The translations under genes were made by a program, and so were the position numbers. 64,000 nucleotides of DNA from Rivularia sp034931125 (GTDB taxonomy: Bacteria; Cyanobacteriota; Cyanobacteriia; Cyanobacteriales; Nostocaceae). The stretch lies in assembly GCF_034931125.1 (NCBI RefSeq), contig NZ_JAYGHM010000008.1, positions 1 through 64,000 on the forward strand. Direction: 5' to 3'. Of the stretch, positions 16,561-24,546 are shown one piece after another; positions within the stretch are counted from its first letter, which is position 1, and each line of letters opens with the position of its first letter. The notes beneath the pieces are model-generated. The model saw nothing but the letters and a program-made list of their open reading frames with translations, ran no database searches and had not been told where the DNA came from.

Positions 16561-16710
16561 TTACTCCTCCTCAAGTGGTAATTTTCCGAGTAAATAATCC
16601 AAAAAAATCGGTATCATAATGCTGGTTATAGTCTTAATCAAGATAGAAAGGGTAAGAGCTACACCCATTAATAAAATTACTAACGGTAAAGTTTGCACCG
16701 ATTCAATCAT
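16561..16710 (-). CDS. Small membrane protein between atpQ and atpR
   Basis: Forty-nine residues (from MIESVQTLPLVILLMG) with one or two hydrophobic segments and an acidic end (LPLEEE). The ATG at 16710 sits inside the overlap ATGATTGA with the atpQ stop and has an AAGGTGG site in front, so translation is probably coupled; a farther in-frame ATG at 16743 is less likely. It is not among the nine named N-ATPase genes that I know. It may be an accessory subunit. Confidence 0.65.
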   Translation of the reverse strand: MIESVQTLPLVILLMGVALTLSILIKTITSIMIPIFLDYLLGKLPLEEE

Positions 16711-17005
16711 CGCCACCTTCGCGTTCAATCCAATACCAAGCATTTATACAACCAAAAACAACACCAACAAACAGCAGCATCAAAGTCCAGGAATATTGAC
16801 TGGGAAACTTAGCATCAATCCAAACTCCTAACGCGATACCCAATAAAGTTGGAACTGCGATCGACCAACCAATAATGCCAAACATCCCCAAACCAAACCA
16901 AACGGTGTGATTTCCTTCTCGTCGCGCTTTCAACTTGCGTTTTGATTTAACATTTACCTGTTCCTCAAAATCTTCCCAAGGTTCGTGAGGCTTCTTAGAT
17001 TTCAT
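16703..17005 (-). CDS. atpQ: N-type ATPase subunit AtpQ (AtpI/AtpZ-like)
   Basis: A 100-residue protein: a charged N-terminal 30 residues, then two membrane spans (GWSIAVPTLLGIALGVWIDAKF and WTLMLLFVGVVFGCINAWYWI), the AtpI/AtpZ pattern. Members of that family are thought to assist c-ring assembly. The ATG overlaps the atpC stop by 4 nt (ATGA), indicating tight coupling. Confidence 0.85.
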   Translation of the reverse strand: MKSKKPHEPWEDFEEQVNVKSKRKLKARREGNHTVWFGLGMFGIIGWSIAVPTLLGIALGVWIDAKFPSQYSWTLMLLFVGVVFGCINAWYWIEREGGDD

Positions 17006-17394
17006 GTTTTACCTCCAACTTCTAGAAAACCGTGTATAAAACTAGCTTCTAATTTCGCCAATGCATTACGAGTCATCTGTTCTCTTTCATCCAAGGAAAG
17101 AAACTCTTGTTCCACAGTATTTTTCAAAGTTTCTAAATCAGTTCCCCTAACAGCATTTCGCACTGACACCAACACCTCAGAGCCACATTTCACCAAAATA
17201 CCTTCATCTACTGCTAAAAAAACTTCTTCTCCCTCACTTGATTCAAACAACAACAATCCCGGAACCAATCCAGCCACAAAATCAACATGATTGGGTAACA
17301 AACAAAAAGAGCCATTTTCAGCTTCAGCCGTAATTTTGCTCACCGCTTCATCTATTAATACTTCTGTTGGTAACAATACTTTTAATTGCATCAT
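17002..17394 (-). CDS. atpC: N-type ATPase epsilon subunit
   Basis: A beta-sandwich N-terminal domain (MQLKVLLPTEVLI, SFCLLPNHVDFVAGLVPGLL, AVDEGILVKCGSEVLVSV) followed by a helical hairpin. I begin at the ATG at 17394; the open frame reaches 17451, but those residues derive from a low-complexity TAATTGGTAATCGG-type spacer. It follows atpD by 71 bp and overlaps atpQ by 4 nt. Confidence 0.9.
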   Translation of the reverse strand: MMQLKVLLPTEVLIDEAVSKITAEAENGSFCLLPNHVDFVAGLVPGLLLFESSEGEEVFLAVDEGILVKCGSEVLVSVRNAVRGTDLETLKNTVEQEFLSLDEREQMTRNALAKLEASFIHGFLEVGGKT

Positions 17395-17465
17395 AATTAC
17401 TTGCGATTGGAAATAAAGAGGGGGAAGAAATGACCGATTACCGATTACCAATTATCAATTACCCA

Positions 17466-18845
17466 TTACTTAACTTCATCAATCCCCCCAATCATATAAA
17501 GTGCTGCTTCTGGATACTCGGAAAACTCATCATTTAAAATCCGTTCGCAACCATCGAGTGCTGCTGATAAACTCACCAACTTACCCGCTTTACCGATAAA
17601 CTGTTCTGTAGAAAAGAATGGCTGAGTTAAAAACCTTTCCAAACGTCGAGCGCGATAAACTGTTTTTCTATCGTTTACTGATAACTCTTCAATCCCCAAC
17701 ATGGCAATGATATCTTTCAAATCTTCGTAGTTTGCCAGAGTTTGACGCACAGCTTGAGCTATTTGGTAATGACGTTTACCCGCAATCGTCAGCGTTAACA
17801 TTTTAGAGCTTGAACGTAACGGATCAACTGCTGGATAAAACCCTTCGCTGGCACGTTTGCGAGATAATACTATTGATGCCGATAAATGACCAAATGTGTG
17901 GACTGCTGCTGGATCTGTAAAATCATCTGCTGGAACGTAAACTGCTTGTACTGAGGTAATTGCACCTTTAGCGCTACTGCTGATTCGTTCTTCTAACTCA
18001 GCTAATTCCGTGGAAAGAGTTGGTTGATAACCGACGCGAGAAGGTAATTGTCCCATCAAACCGGAAACTTCTTGACCCGCTTGGATAAATCTAAAAATAT
18101 TGTCTATTAAAAGTAATACATCTTGTCGAGCATCATCGCGGAAATATTCAGCCATCGTCATCGCTGCATGACCTACACGAAACCTTGCTCCCGGCGGTTC
18201 GTTCATCTGACCGAACATTAAAACGGTGTTATCCAAAACACCAGCATCCTGCATTTCTCGATAAAGTTCTTCTGCTTCGCGGTTCCGTTCGCCAATACCG
18301 CAAAATAAACTAATTCCCGAATGCTGGCTAACCATATTGTGAATCATTTCGGTAATCAAAACCGTTTTACCAACACCGGCCCCACCGAATAATCCGGCTT
18401 TACCTCCTCTTTCTAAAGGTGCAAGCACGTCAATAATTTTGATCCCAGTTTCTAATATTTCCGCAAAAGTTGATTGTTGAGAAAGCGGGATAGAAGCTTG
18501 ATGTATAGAACGCCATTCTCCCCCGTTTAGAGTTTCTTTCCCATCAATAGCATCTCCAAATACATTAAACATTCTACCCAGCAAGCGTTTACCTACAGGT
18601 ACTTGTAATGTATGTCCCGTATTAATGACTGTAGAACCACGAGCTAAACCAGAAGTAGGTGTTAAAGCGATACCTCGAACAATCTCATCGCTCAGATGAC
18701 TGACAACTTCGATAATTATTTGCTCGTCTTCACCTGCTCTCAACTGAGTATAAATTTCTGGAAGACATTCGCAAAACTGAACGTCGATCACGCTGCTCCT
18801 AACCGAAACAACTTTACCGAAGCTGGTTTTATTTAGTACAGCCAT
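17466..18845 (-). CDS. atpD: N-type ATPase beta subunit
   Basis: A catalytic F1 subunit of 459 residues with P-loop GGAGVGKTVLI, catalytic Glu in GIGERNREAEELYREM, and the Walker B LLLIDNIFRFIQAGQEVSGLMGQLPSRVGYQPTL region. FGHLSASIVLSRKRAS differs from the ordinary FAHLDATTVLSR and is typical of the N-type branch. The start at 18845 is fixed by AAGGAAT nine bases upstream; an earlier ATG at 18866 has none. It is the first ATPase gene, 51 bp after a small ORF that itself follows the island promoter. Confidence 0.95.
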   Translation of the reverse strand: MAVLNKTSFGKVVSVRSSVIDVQFCECLPEIYTQLRAGEDEQIIIEVVSHLSDEIVRGIALTPTSGLARGSTVINTGHTLQVPVGKRLLGRMFNVFGDAIDGKETLNGGEWRSIHQASIPLSQQSTFAEILETGIKIIDVLAPLERGGKAGLFGGAGVGKTVLITEMIHNMVSQHSGISLFCGIGERNREAEELYREMQDAGVLDNTVLMFGQMNEPPGARFRVGHAAMTMAEYFRDDARQDVLLLIDNIFRFIQAGQEVSGLMGQLPSRVGYQPTLSTELAELEERISSSAKGAITSVQAVYVPADDFTDPAAVHTFGHLSASIVLSRKRASEGFYPAVDPLRSSSKMLTLTIAGKRHYQIAQAVRQTLANYEDLKDIIAMLGIEELSVNDRKTVYRARRLERFLTQPFFSTEQFIGKAGKLVSLSAALDGCERILNDEFSEYPEAALYMIGGIDEVK

Positions 18846-18896
18846 GTGTATTAATTCCTTTGTCAAAGTTTTTGTTACATAAAAACTGGATTGATT

Positions 18897-19145
18897 TTAT
18901 GCATTACCTTGAAAATGGTTTTCACCTATATGAAGTTGTTTTTTGCTATTTTTCAAATCTTTCCAGAGTTTTTTTATTTCTTGATAAGCTTCTTCTGGCG
19001 AAATTTTACCATTCGTTTCAAGGTTGCAAATATAGCTTGCTTTCTGAGCAAATTCTTGGAGATTAGCATCAAACACTAAATTCTCTGGTTTGACTTTTCC
19101 GTGATAAGAAAAGTGAGGGTATAGGAAATCAGATTTCGCAGTCAT
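18897..19145 (-). CDS. Small conserved cyanobacterial-type protein ahead of atpD
   Basis: Eighty-two soluble residues: an N-terminal SDFLYPHFSYHGKVKPENLVFDANLQEFAQ segment and a helical, lysine-rich second half (SPEEAYQEIKKLWKDLKNSKKQL). I believe it belongs to a small cyanobacterial DUF family (possibly DUF7219) without known function. It is the first gene behind the promoter at 19188-19220 and so probably the leader gene of the ATPase operon. Confidence 0.7.
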   Translation of the reverse strand: MTAKSDFLYPHFSYHGKVKPENLVFDANLQEFAQKASYICNLETNGKISPEEAYQEIKKLWKDLKNSKKQLHIGENHFQGNA

Positions 19146-19187
19146 AGCTATCTCCTGGTCTTATATCGGCTTGCTCGTATACAAAAC

Positions 19188-19220
19188 ACATTAAATAACA
19201 AATTTGAGGATTCTGTGAGG
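19188..19220 (-). promoter_or_regulatory. Direct-repeat activator box plus -10 (copy 6)
   Basis: On the minus strand: CCTCA at 19220-19216 and 19209-19205, 11 nt, then TAATGT at 19193-19188. It drives the small ORF at 19145 and presumably the N-ATPase operon. Confidence 0.75.
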
Positions 19221-19247
19221 AAAAGCAAATTTAATTCGGAAGATAAC

Positions 19248-19282
19248 ACCTTCACAACTTCCCCACATTCTTTTTTTAGTAT
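19248..19282 (+). promoter_or_regulatory. Direct-repeat activator box plus -10 (copy 7)
   Basis: ACCTTCA (19248-19254) and TTCCCCA (19259-19265), 11 nt, then TAGTAT at 19277-19282. It is weaker in sequence but exact in spacing, and divergent from copy 6; it faces the gene at 19348. Confidence 0.65.
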
Positions 19283-19347
19283 CAAAATAAGATTATGTTA
19301 TTACAAATAATCATTTTAAAATATTCTTTACTTGGGTTATAAAAGTT

Positions 19348-19830
19348 ATGAAACTCAAAACAGTTGCAGTAGAAATTCCTGAAGATTGTAACATTATCAT
19401 TGGTCAAAGTCATTTCATCAAAACTGTTGAAGACTTACATGAAGTCATGACTGCAAATTCAACACAAGTTAAATTTGGATTGGCTTTTTGTGAAGCATCG
19501 GGAGATTGCTTGGTGCGACACTCAGGAAATGACAAATATTTACAGGCAGTTGCTCAGAAAAATGCTTTAGCGGTAGCCTCCGGACACTGCTTTATCATCT
19601 TACTAAAAAATGCTTATCCGATGAATTTTCTCAATACTATTAGACAAGTTCCTGAAGTTTGTAATATTTTCTGTGCTACTGCGAACCCCGTACAGGTAAT
19701 AGTGGCAGAAACTGAACAAGGGAGAGGTATTATCGGCGTTATTGATGGATTTTCTCCTAAAGGTGTAGAATCTTCTGAAGACATGATGGAGCGCAAAGAT
19801 TTTCTCCGTCAGGTTGGATATAAACTTTGA
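19348..19830 (+). CDS. Adenosine-specific kinase family protein
   Basis: The 160 residues match the small family typified by the archaeal protein PAE2307: GQSHFIKTVEDLHEVM, KFGLAFCEASGDCLVRHSGND, ASGHCFIILLKNAYPMNFLN, VCNIFCATANPVQVIVAET and GIIGVIDGFSPKGVE. Members bind adenosine/AMP; the biological role is unclear. It is divergent from the N-ATPase operon with its own direct-repeat promoter. The right-hand side meets an inverted-repeat element at 19837. Confidence 0.9.
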   Translation: MKLKTVAVEIPEDCNIIIGQSHFIKTVEDLHEVMTANSTQVKFGLAFCEASGDCLVRHSGNDKYLQAVAQKNALAVASGHCFIILLKNAYPMNFLNTIRQVPEVCNIFCATANPVQVIVAETEQGRGIIGVIDGFSPKGVESSEDMMERKDFLRQVGYKL

Positions 19831-19836
19831 TAGGAC

Positions 19837-19957
19837 TTACGCAACTGGCATATTTTGGTCGTAGGGTGCTGTGACACTTCGCTTGATTTATAACGCAATA
19901 ATAAGGTTTATGTGTCACGCACCGTTCCCTCGGTCTTGTGACAATTGCGGCCATTCC
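19837..19957 (+). repeat. MITE-like element, left copy
   Basis: About 120 bp beginning TTACGCAACTGGCATATTTT and ending TTGCGGCCATTCC. It has an internal inverted repeat (GGTGCTGTGACAC ... GTGTCACGCACC) able to fold into a hairpin. A second copy lies inverted at 21389-21508. It carries no coding sequence and looks like a miniature inverted-repeat element. Confidence 0.8.
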
Positions 19958-20059
19958 TGTTTGATTTAAAAGGGAACGGGGAACAGAAAAATTTCCTATT
20001 AAAAAAATAGTACTATGTGTCATTTGGCGAAATTCTTAGTAAGAATCAAAACAGATAAA

Positions 20060-20080
20060 AGACGTTGCACTGCAACGTCT
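20060..20080. repeat. Dispersed palindrome (AGACGTNGCA family)
   Basis: Perfect inverted repeat AGACGTTGCA / TGCAACGTCT just downstream of the Hsp20 stop; possibly serves as its terminator hairpin. Confidence 0.65.
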
Positions 20081-20113
20081 CTACGTTATTTTCGGTAAAT
20101 AACTAACAATTAT

Positions 20114-20593
20114 TTATTTAACGTTGATTTTCACAGCTTTATGCTTCTCACCTTCAAGCTTGGGCAAGTTAAGCGTAAGAACACCGTTTTTGTATTCTGC
20201 TTGTGCTTTATCATTCTGAACGTGGGCTGGTAAAGGAATTTTCCTTTCAAATCTACCGTAGTGGAATTCTGAGCGTACCATGCCTTTTTCTTCTGTCTTT
20301 GTTTCGGACTTACGCTCTCCGCTAATAGAAACAGAGTTTTCAGTAACATCAACGTTCAAGTCTTTAGCTTCCATTCCTGGAATTTCTAATTTGAGCTTGA
20401 TTTCCTCGGCTGTTTCTTCCATTTCTGCAGAAGGTATATAGTTGAGTGCAGAACCTCCGTTACCGCTTGGCATAAAGCCCTCCATCAAGCGATTCATTTG
20501 CCGTTGCATTTGGTCTAGCGCCCACATTGGCTCTCTGGAAAAAGGCTCCCAGCGTTCTATTTCTTGAAAAGGTTCCCAACGTTTAATTGCCAT
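20114..20593 (-). CDS. Small heat-shock protein Hsp20
   Basis: A 159-residue alpha-crystallin chaperone. The N-terminal part is Trp/Met-rich (EPMWALDQMQRQMNRLMEGF); the crystallin domain spans about 50-150 with KLEIPGMEAKDLNVDV, VSISGERKSE, SEFHYGRFERKIPLP and the closing GVLTLNLPK. It holds unfolding proteins for later refolding. A GCAGGAGGCAA site precedes the start, and the direct-repeat promoter is about 55 bp upstream. It lies inside the segment bounded by the inverted MITE pair. Confidence 0.95.
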   Translation of the reverse strand: MAIKRWEPFQEIERWEPFSREPMWALDQMQRQMNRLMEGFMPSGNGGSALNYIPSAEMEETAEEIKLKLEIPGMEAKDLNVDVTENSVSISGERKSETKTEEKGMVRSEFHYGRFERKIPLPAHVQNDKAQAEYKNGVLTLNLPKLEGEKHKAVKINVK

Positions 20594-20647
20594 AATAGTT
20601 GCCTCCTGCGGATTTCTTAATTGAAGGTTTTGAAATCTTTCACTTTA

Positions 20648-20680
20648 AGTGTAGAAAAAGAATTTGAGGAAGTTGTGAGG
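20648..20680 (-). promoter_or_regulatory. Direct-repeat activator box plus -10 (copy 8)
   Basis: On the minus strand: TTCCTCACAACTTCCTCA at 20682-20665, 11 nt, then TACACT at 20653-20648. One of the closest matches to consensus; it drives Hsp20. Confidence 0.8.
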
Positions 20681-20738
20681 AAATATTTTTTAAACCACGA
20701 TAATGGAATAAGTAGGTAAACGCAATTAGATATAAGAT

Positions 20739-20800
20739 AAAACCTTACCCTCAATCCCTCTCCTTATCAAGGAGGGAAGCCGGAGGCAAGGTGAGGTTTT
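20739..20800. repeat. Imperfect hairpin repeat
   Basis: Starts AAAACCTTACC and ends GGTGAGGTTTT, with internal CCTCTCCTTATCAAGGAGGG. A long imperfect palindrome of a type dispersed in cyanobacterial genomes. Confidence 0.65.
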
Positions 20801-20955
20801 ACATTTAATTTGATCCACTTACTTACTCATTTAATTAATAATATATATAGATAAATAAATTTTCATAAATATATTGATATTTCTCAGTAAATTCACTATT
20901 GACAGATAGATAATTATAGATAGATAAAAGTTCGGATTCATCGGGAGATCCGACT

Positions 20956-21306
20956 ATGAACAAAATACTAAAGAATGCAATTGCCTTCACGGCACTTTTG
21001 ACCTTAAGTACGTTAGCTTTACCCGCATTTGCTCTTGAGGCAAATTCAACAGAAGGTGGCGCAAAAGAGGTTTTAGTTGCTCAAAGAATTAGCCGACGTG
21101 GATCTCAATCTACCACAACCCGGTGTACTACTGTCCGCCGGACGAAAAGATGGCTATACCAGCGTTGTCAGAGAACTACGTGTTCCAGAAGAGGCACGCG
21201 AGGAACACTAAGATGTCGGGTCTTAAGTACTTGGAGAAGGCGGATACTCCGCACATCCGGAAGATTTTCGAGAGGAGAAATACCCCGCACATCCGGAAGA
21301 ATTTAG
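20956..21306 (+). CDS. Secreted, Arg/Cys-rich small protein (uncertain)
   Basis: A clear signal peptide (MNKILKNAIAFTALLTLSTL, then ALPAFA) leads into a mature part of about 90 residues dominated by Arg, Thr and four Cys (TTTRCTTVRRTKRWLYQRCQ, then TTCSRRG and LRCRV). It would be strongly basic. All three plus frames are open over much of 21060-21310, and one alternative frame ends YSAHPEDFREEKYPAHPEEF, so a frameshift is possible. A TTGACA at about 20902 and a GGGAGATCC site support expression. No family recognised. Confidence 0.5.
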   Translation: MNKILKNAIAFTALLTLSTLALPAFALEANSTEGGAKEVLVAQRISRRGSQSTTTRCTTVRRTKRWLYQRCQRTTCSRRGTRGTLRCRVLSTWRRRILRTSGRFSRGEIPRTSGRI

Positions 21307-21388
21307 AGAAGAACTAGATTAACTTAGATATAAATGATAGACCCAGGTCTAAAACAATCTACAATTTCTCTTCTGATTAATAGGATCG

Positions 21389-21508
21389 GGAATGGCCGCA
21401 ATTGTCACAAGATCCTGGTTGGTGCGTGACACGAAAACCTGATTATTTCGTTAAAAATTAAGCAAAGTGTCACAGCACCCTACGAGTAAAATATGCCAGT
21501 TGCGTAAC
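21389..21508 (-). repeat. MITE-like element, right copy
   Basis: Inverted copy of 19837-19957, about 85 percent identical by eye, from GGAATGGCCGCAATTGTCAC to ATGCCAGTTGCGTAA. The two copies bracket Hsp20 and the Arg/Cys-rich gene. Confidence 0.8.
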
Positions 21509-21528
21509 TAATGATGAATAATTACGAT

Positions 21529-21556
21529 GTAGAGACGCTATACGTAGCATCTCTAC
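21529..21556. repeat. Dispersed palindrome
   Basis: GTAGAGACGCTA ... TAGCATCTCTAC inverted repeat downstream of the alcohol dehydrogenase stop; a variant of the family at 2721. Confidence 0.6.
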
Positions 21557-21592
21557 AAATGTTTTGGTTATACGAAAAATCAATTTCATTAT

Positions 21593-22579
21593 TCAATCAA
21601 TAACTAACACCGCAGCGCCATTGATTTTACCGTTACGAAGTGCTTCCAATGCTTCATTCGCAGCAGATAAAGGAAAAGATTGTACCTGAATAGTAATAGG
21701 AATTTTAGGAGCTAACGTAAGAAATTCTTCTCCATCCTGACGAGTTAAATTGGCAACAGAACGCACCATTCGCTCTCCCCATAAAATATCATAGGGAAAA
21801 GATGGAATATCACTCATATGAATTCCCGCACAGACAACTACTCCTCCTTTAACAACGGCTTTTAATGCTGCTGGTACTAGATGTCCTGCTGGTGCAAAAA
21901 TAATTGCTGCATCTAACTTTTGAGGTGGTAACTCGTCGGAACTACCAGCCCATACAGCACCTAATTCGCGAGCAAATTTCTGCCCCGAATCATCTCCAGG
22001 ACGAGTAAAAGCATATACTTCTTTTTTTTGGTAACGAGCAACTTGCACTAAAATATGAGCCGCTGCACCAAAACCATAAAATCCTAAGTTTTGGGCATCA
22101 CCAGTCATTCTGAGAGCGCGGTAGCCAATTAAACCAGCGCATAATAAGGGTGCAGCCTGTAAATCTGGATAATTAGCAGGAATAGTAAAGCAAAAGCGCT
22201 CATCTGCAACCGTATATTCCGCGTAACCGCCGTCTATTTGGTAGCCAGTAAATTGGGCGTAGTCGCATAGATTTTCTTGGTGAGCGCGGCAGTAACGACA
22301 GCAATTACAAGTATGTCCCAGCCAAGGTACTCCAACGCGATCGCCGATTTGAAATTGACTTACTTCTTTACCAACCTCCTCTACGATTCCCACAATTTGA
22401 TGTCCCAATATTAGCGGTAACTTGGGATTTACTAATTCTCCATCGACAATATGCAAGTCAGTTCGGCAGACTCCACAAGCCCGAATACGAATCAAAACCT
22501 GTTTAGAGTTAGGTTTTGGCATGGGTACGTCTGACATTGATAATTCAAATCCGGGCTTTTGTAAAATCATTGCACGCAT
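21593..22579 (-). CDS. Zinc-dependent alcohol dehydrogenase
   Basis: A 328-residue MDR enzyme with catalytic zinc ligands Cys36 (CGVCRTDLH) and the GHQIVGIVEEVG glutamate/His block, four structural-zinc Cys (CNCCRYCRAHQENLC), and the nucleotide-binding LGFYGFGAAAHI at about 165. It should interconvert alcohols and aldehydes with NAD(P)H. It resembles the AdhA/AdhP-like enzymes often co-regulated with stress proteins. It lies 166 bp after the hydrolase gene on the same strand, probably downstream of the phosphoribosyltransferase promoter. Confidence 0.9.
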   Translation of the reverse strand: MRAMILQKPGFELSMSDVPMPKPNSKQVLIRIRACGVCRTDLHIVDGELVNPKLPLILGHQIVGIVEEVGKEVSQFQIGDRVGVPWLGHTCNCCRYCRAHQENLCDYAQFTGYQIDGGYAEYTVADERFCFTIPANYPDLQAAPLLCAGLIGYRALRMTGDAQNLGFYGFGAAAHILVQVARYQKKEVYAFTRPGDDSGQKFARELGAVWAGSSDELPPQKLDAAIIFAPAGHLVPAALKAVVKGGVVVCAGIHMSDIPSFPYDILWGERMVRSVANLTRQDGEEFLTLAPKIPITIQVQSFPLSAANEALEALRNGKINGAAVLVID

Positions 22580-22745
22580 TACTCAAATCTCTAAAATGGG
22601 AAATTGGGCATTGGACATTTTGGATTTTAGATTTTGGATTAAAGTGTAATTGTTATTTCTGATTTTAGGACAAGAATAATCCAAAATTTAGAAATTAAGT
22701 TTAATGTCAATTGAGTAAGGAAAAAGCCAATCCAAAATCCAAAAT

Positions 22746-23483
22746 CTAAAATCTAAAATTGATTTGGTGCCAAGGCATTGCATGAATGAAAAGTTCTCGC
22801 TGTTGAGGCGATCCAAGATAATAAGCGAACCAACTACTTGCTAAACGGGCTACTTCATCTAAAGCACCTGGTTCGCTAAATTGTTGAGAAGCACCAGGGA
22901 TTATTTCGAGTTGTTTTTTGGATGCTTGAATATGCTTGAATGCATCTTGATTCATTGCAATTAACGGTAAGTCATTTTCACCGACAATCAGTAAGGTTGG
23001 GGCTTGTACGTAAGCTAGAACATTTGATGTTAAGCAGGTTTCTCCGCTACGCGAAACTATTGCCCCTACAGACATCGGACGTTGTGCTGCTGCGAGTAAT
23101 GCTGCTCCCCCACCAGTGCAATCGCCAAAGTAACCAACTTTCAAATGACTGGTACTATCGTTATTGAGCAACCAATCGGTTACACCAACTAATCTTTTTG
23201 CTAAGAATTGAACGTTACTGCTACAATGTTTGCCTATTAAGCCGATTGCTTCTTCTTCAGGAGTTAATAAATCTATTGATACAGTTCCAACTCCTGCTGT
23301 TTGACGCATGACATGAGCAAGGTAACGATTGCGAGTACTATAGCGTCCAACACCATGACCATGTATAAATACAATAATGGAGTTAGCATCTGATGGTATT
23401 ATCAACTCTGCTTGCAAATTAACAGAACCTATTTTAATTGAAACTACTTTTTGTTCAATATTGTTTAAAGCATTAGTAGTCAT
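22746..23483 (-). CDS. Dienelactone-hydrolase-like alpha/beta hydrolase
   Basis: A 245-residue alpha/beta hydrolase: the oxyanion HGHGVGR segment near 43, a nucleophile elbow altered to GDCTGGG (Cys at about 120 in the position usually Ser, as in dienelactone hydrolase), Asp in GENDLPL near 173, and an expected catalytic His that is not obvious (the usual GASH-like block reads GASQQF). Substrate unknown. Proteins of this type commonly follow a phosphoribosyltransferase; here that gene lies 82 bp upstream, suggesting one transcript. Confidence 0.8.
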   Translation of the reverse strand: MTTNALNNIEQKVVSIKIGSVNLQAELIIPSDANSIIVFIHGHGVGRYSTRNRYLAHVMRQTAGVGTVSIDLLTPEEEAIGLIGKHCSSNVQFLAKRLVGVTDWLLNNDSTSHLKVGYFGDCTGGGAALLAAAQRPMSVGAIVSRSGETCLTSNVLAYVQAPTLLIVGENDLPLIAMNQDAFKHIQASKKQLEIIPGASQQFSEPGALDEVARLASSWFAYYLGSPQQRELFIHAMPWHQINFRF

Positions 23484-23565
23484 TGCTACACCCTCCCAAA
23501 TATTATATCGGCGAAAAAAATAGTTTTTAAAAGCAAATTATCCCCAACGCCCCATGCCTATAATT

Positions 23566-24225
23566 TCATACTGCATTAGCAATTGTTGTAGATTTTTTAA
23601 GTATTTGATGTACTTGGTCGTCGCTCGTTTGCGAGAAGTTTTCATACCACAAACCAACAGCATGGAAAGGTTCTGGTATCTTCAAACATACAAGCTTATC
23701 AACTTCGGCTTGTAGTTCTTTGCAGACACTACAAGGTGCAACGGGAACCGCGACAATTATCTCTTTAGGCTTTTGTTGTCGCATTAAGGCAATAACTGCA
23801 CGTATGGTTGAACCTGTAGCTATACCGTCATCAACAAGTATTACTGTGCGATTTCTCACATTCAGAGGAGGACGGTTTTCTCGATAAGAGTATTCGCGTC
23901 TTTGTAATTCCTGTAATTCTTTAGCTGAAACTTTGTCGATTATCCTATCGGATATATTCCATTCATTCAAAATATCGTAATTGAGTACTCGCACTCCATT
24001 AGCAGCAATGGCACCCATCGCTAATTCTGGATGATGTGGAACGCCCAGTTTTCTGACTACGCAAACATCAAATGGTACATTTAATGCCTTTGCTATTTCA
24101 AATCCCACCGGAACACCTCCACGAGGTAAAGCTAATACAATTACGTCTGAGCAATTTGTATAGGCTTTGAGTTTTTGAGCCAAAAGTTGTCCGGCTTCAG
24201 TACGGTTGCGAAATGTAATTGTCAC
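23566..24225 (-). CDS. Phosphoribosyltransferase family protein
   Basis: A 219-residue type I PRTase with the PRPP loop VILVDDGIATGSTIRAV (about 130-146), an N-terminal ALPRGGVPVGFEIA flexible-loop region and a KLGVPHHPELAMGAIA segment typical of the stand-alone stress-linked subgroup. The substrate base is not evident. A relative is in the mycobacterial DosR regulon. It carries an AGGAGGTGATAT-type ribosome site and the direct-repeat promoter ~95 bp upstream, and leads the hydrolase and dehydrogenase genes. Confidence 0.9.
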   Translation of the reverse strand: MTITFRNRTEAGQLLAQKLKAYTNCSDVIVLALPRGGVPVGFEIAKALNVPFDVCVVRKLGVPHHPELAMGAIAANGVRVLNYDILNEWNISDRIIDKVSAKELQELQRREYSYRENRPPLNVRNRTVILVDDGIATGSTIRAVIALMRQQKPKEIIVAVPVAPCSVCKELQAEVDKLVCLKIPEPFHAVGLWYENFSQTSDDQVHQILKKSTTIANAV

Positions 24226-24318
24226 TTATATCACCTCCTTAAAAATTTAAGAAGTGTTGACTTGCACTTTATGCTTCATTTTTCCCTCTTAATTGAAATA
24301 TTTATTCTTCCATCTTTA

Positions 24319-24351
24319 GTTATACAGAAATAATTTGAGGAAGTTGTGAGG
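24319..24351 (-). promoter_or_regulatory. Direct-repeat activator box plus -10 (copy 9)
   Basis: On the minus strand: TTCCTCACAACTTCCTCA at 24353-24336, 11 nt, then TATAAC at 24324-24319. It drives the phosphoribosyltransferase group. Confidence 0.8.
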
Positions 24352-24432
24352 AATCATTTCCACGGGTATTAAACGAATCAGACTATTTGGATTTACCTGA
24401 ATCTTTACAAAAGGTTATGAAGATACAGTATG

Positions 24433-24467
24433 ACCTTCACAAGTTCCTCATAATCTATTGCTTAAAT
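24433..24467 (+). promoter_or_regulatory. Direct-repeat activator box plus -10 (copy 10)
   Basis: ACCTTCA then TTCCTCA (ends 24439 and 24450), 11 nt, then TTAAAT at 24462-24467. Divergent from copy 9, it faces the methyltransferase. Confidence 0.7.
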
Positions 24468-24546
24468 TCAATCGGAAAGTATGGAGTATTACTACGTATA
24501 ATCTCCATTTTATCCACGTCCCATACATTTCAAGAAAGAGAATATG

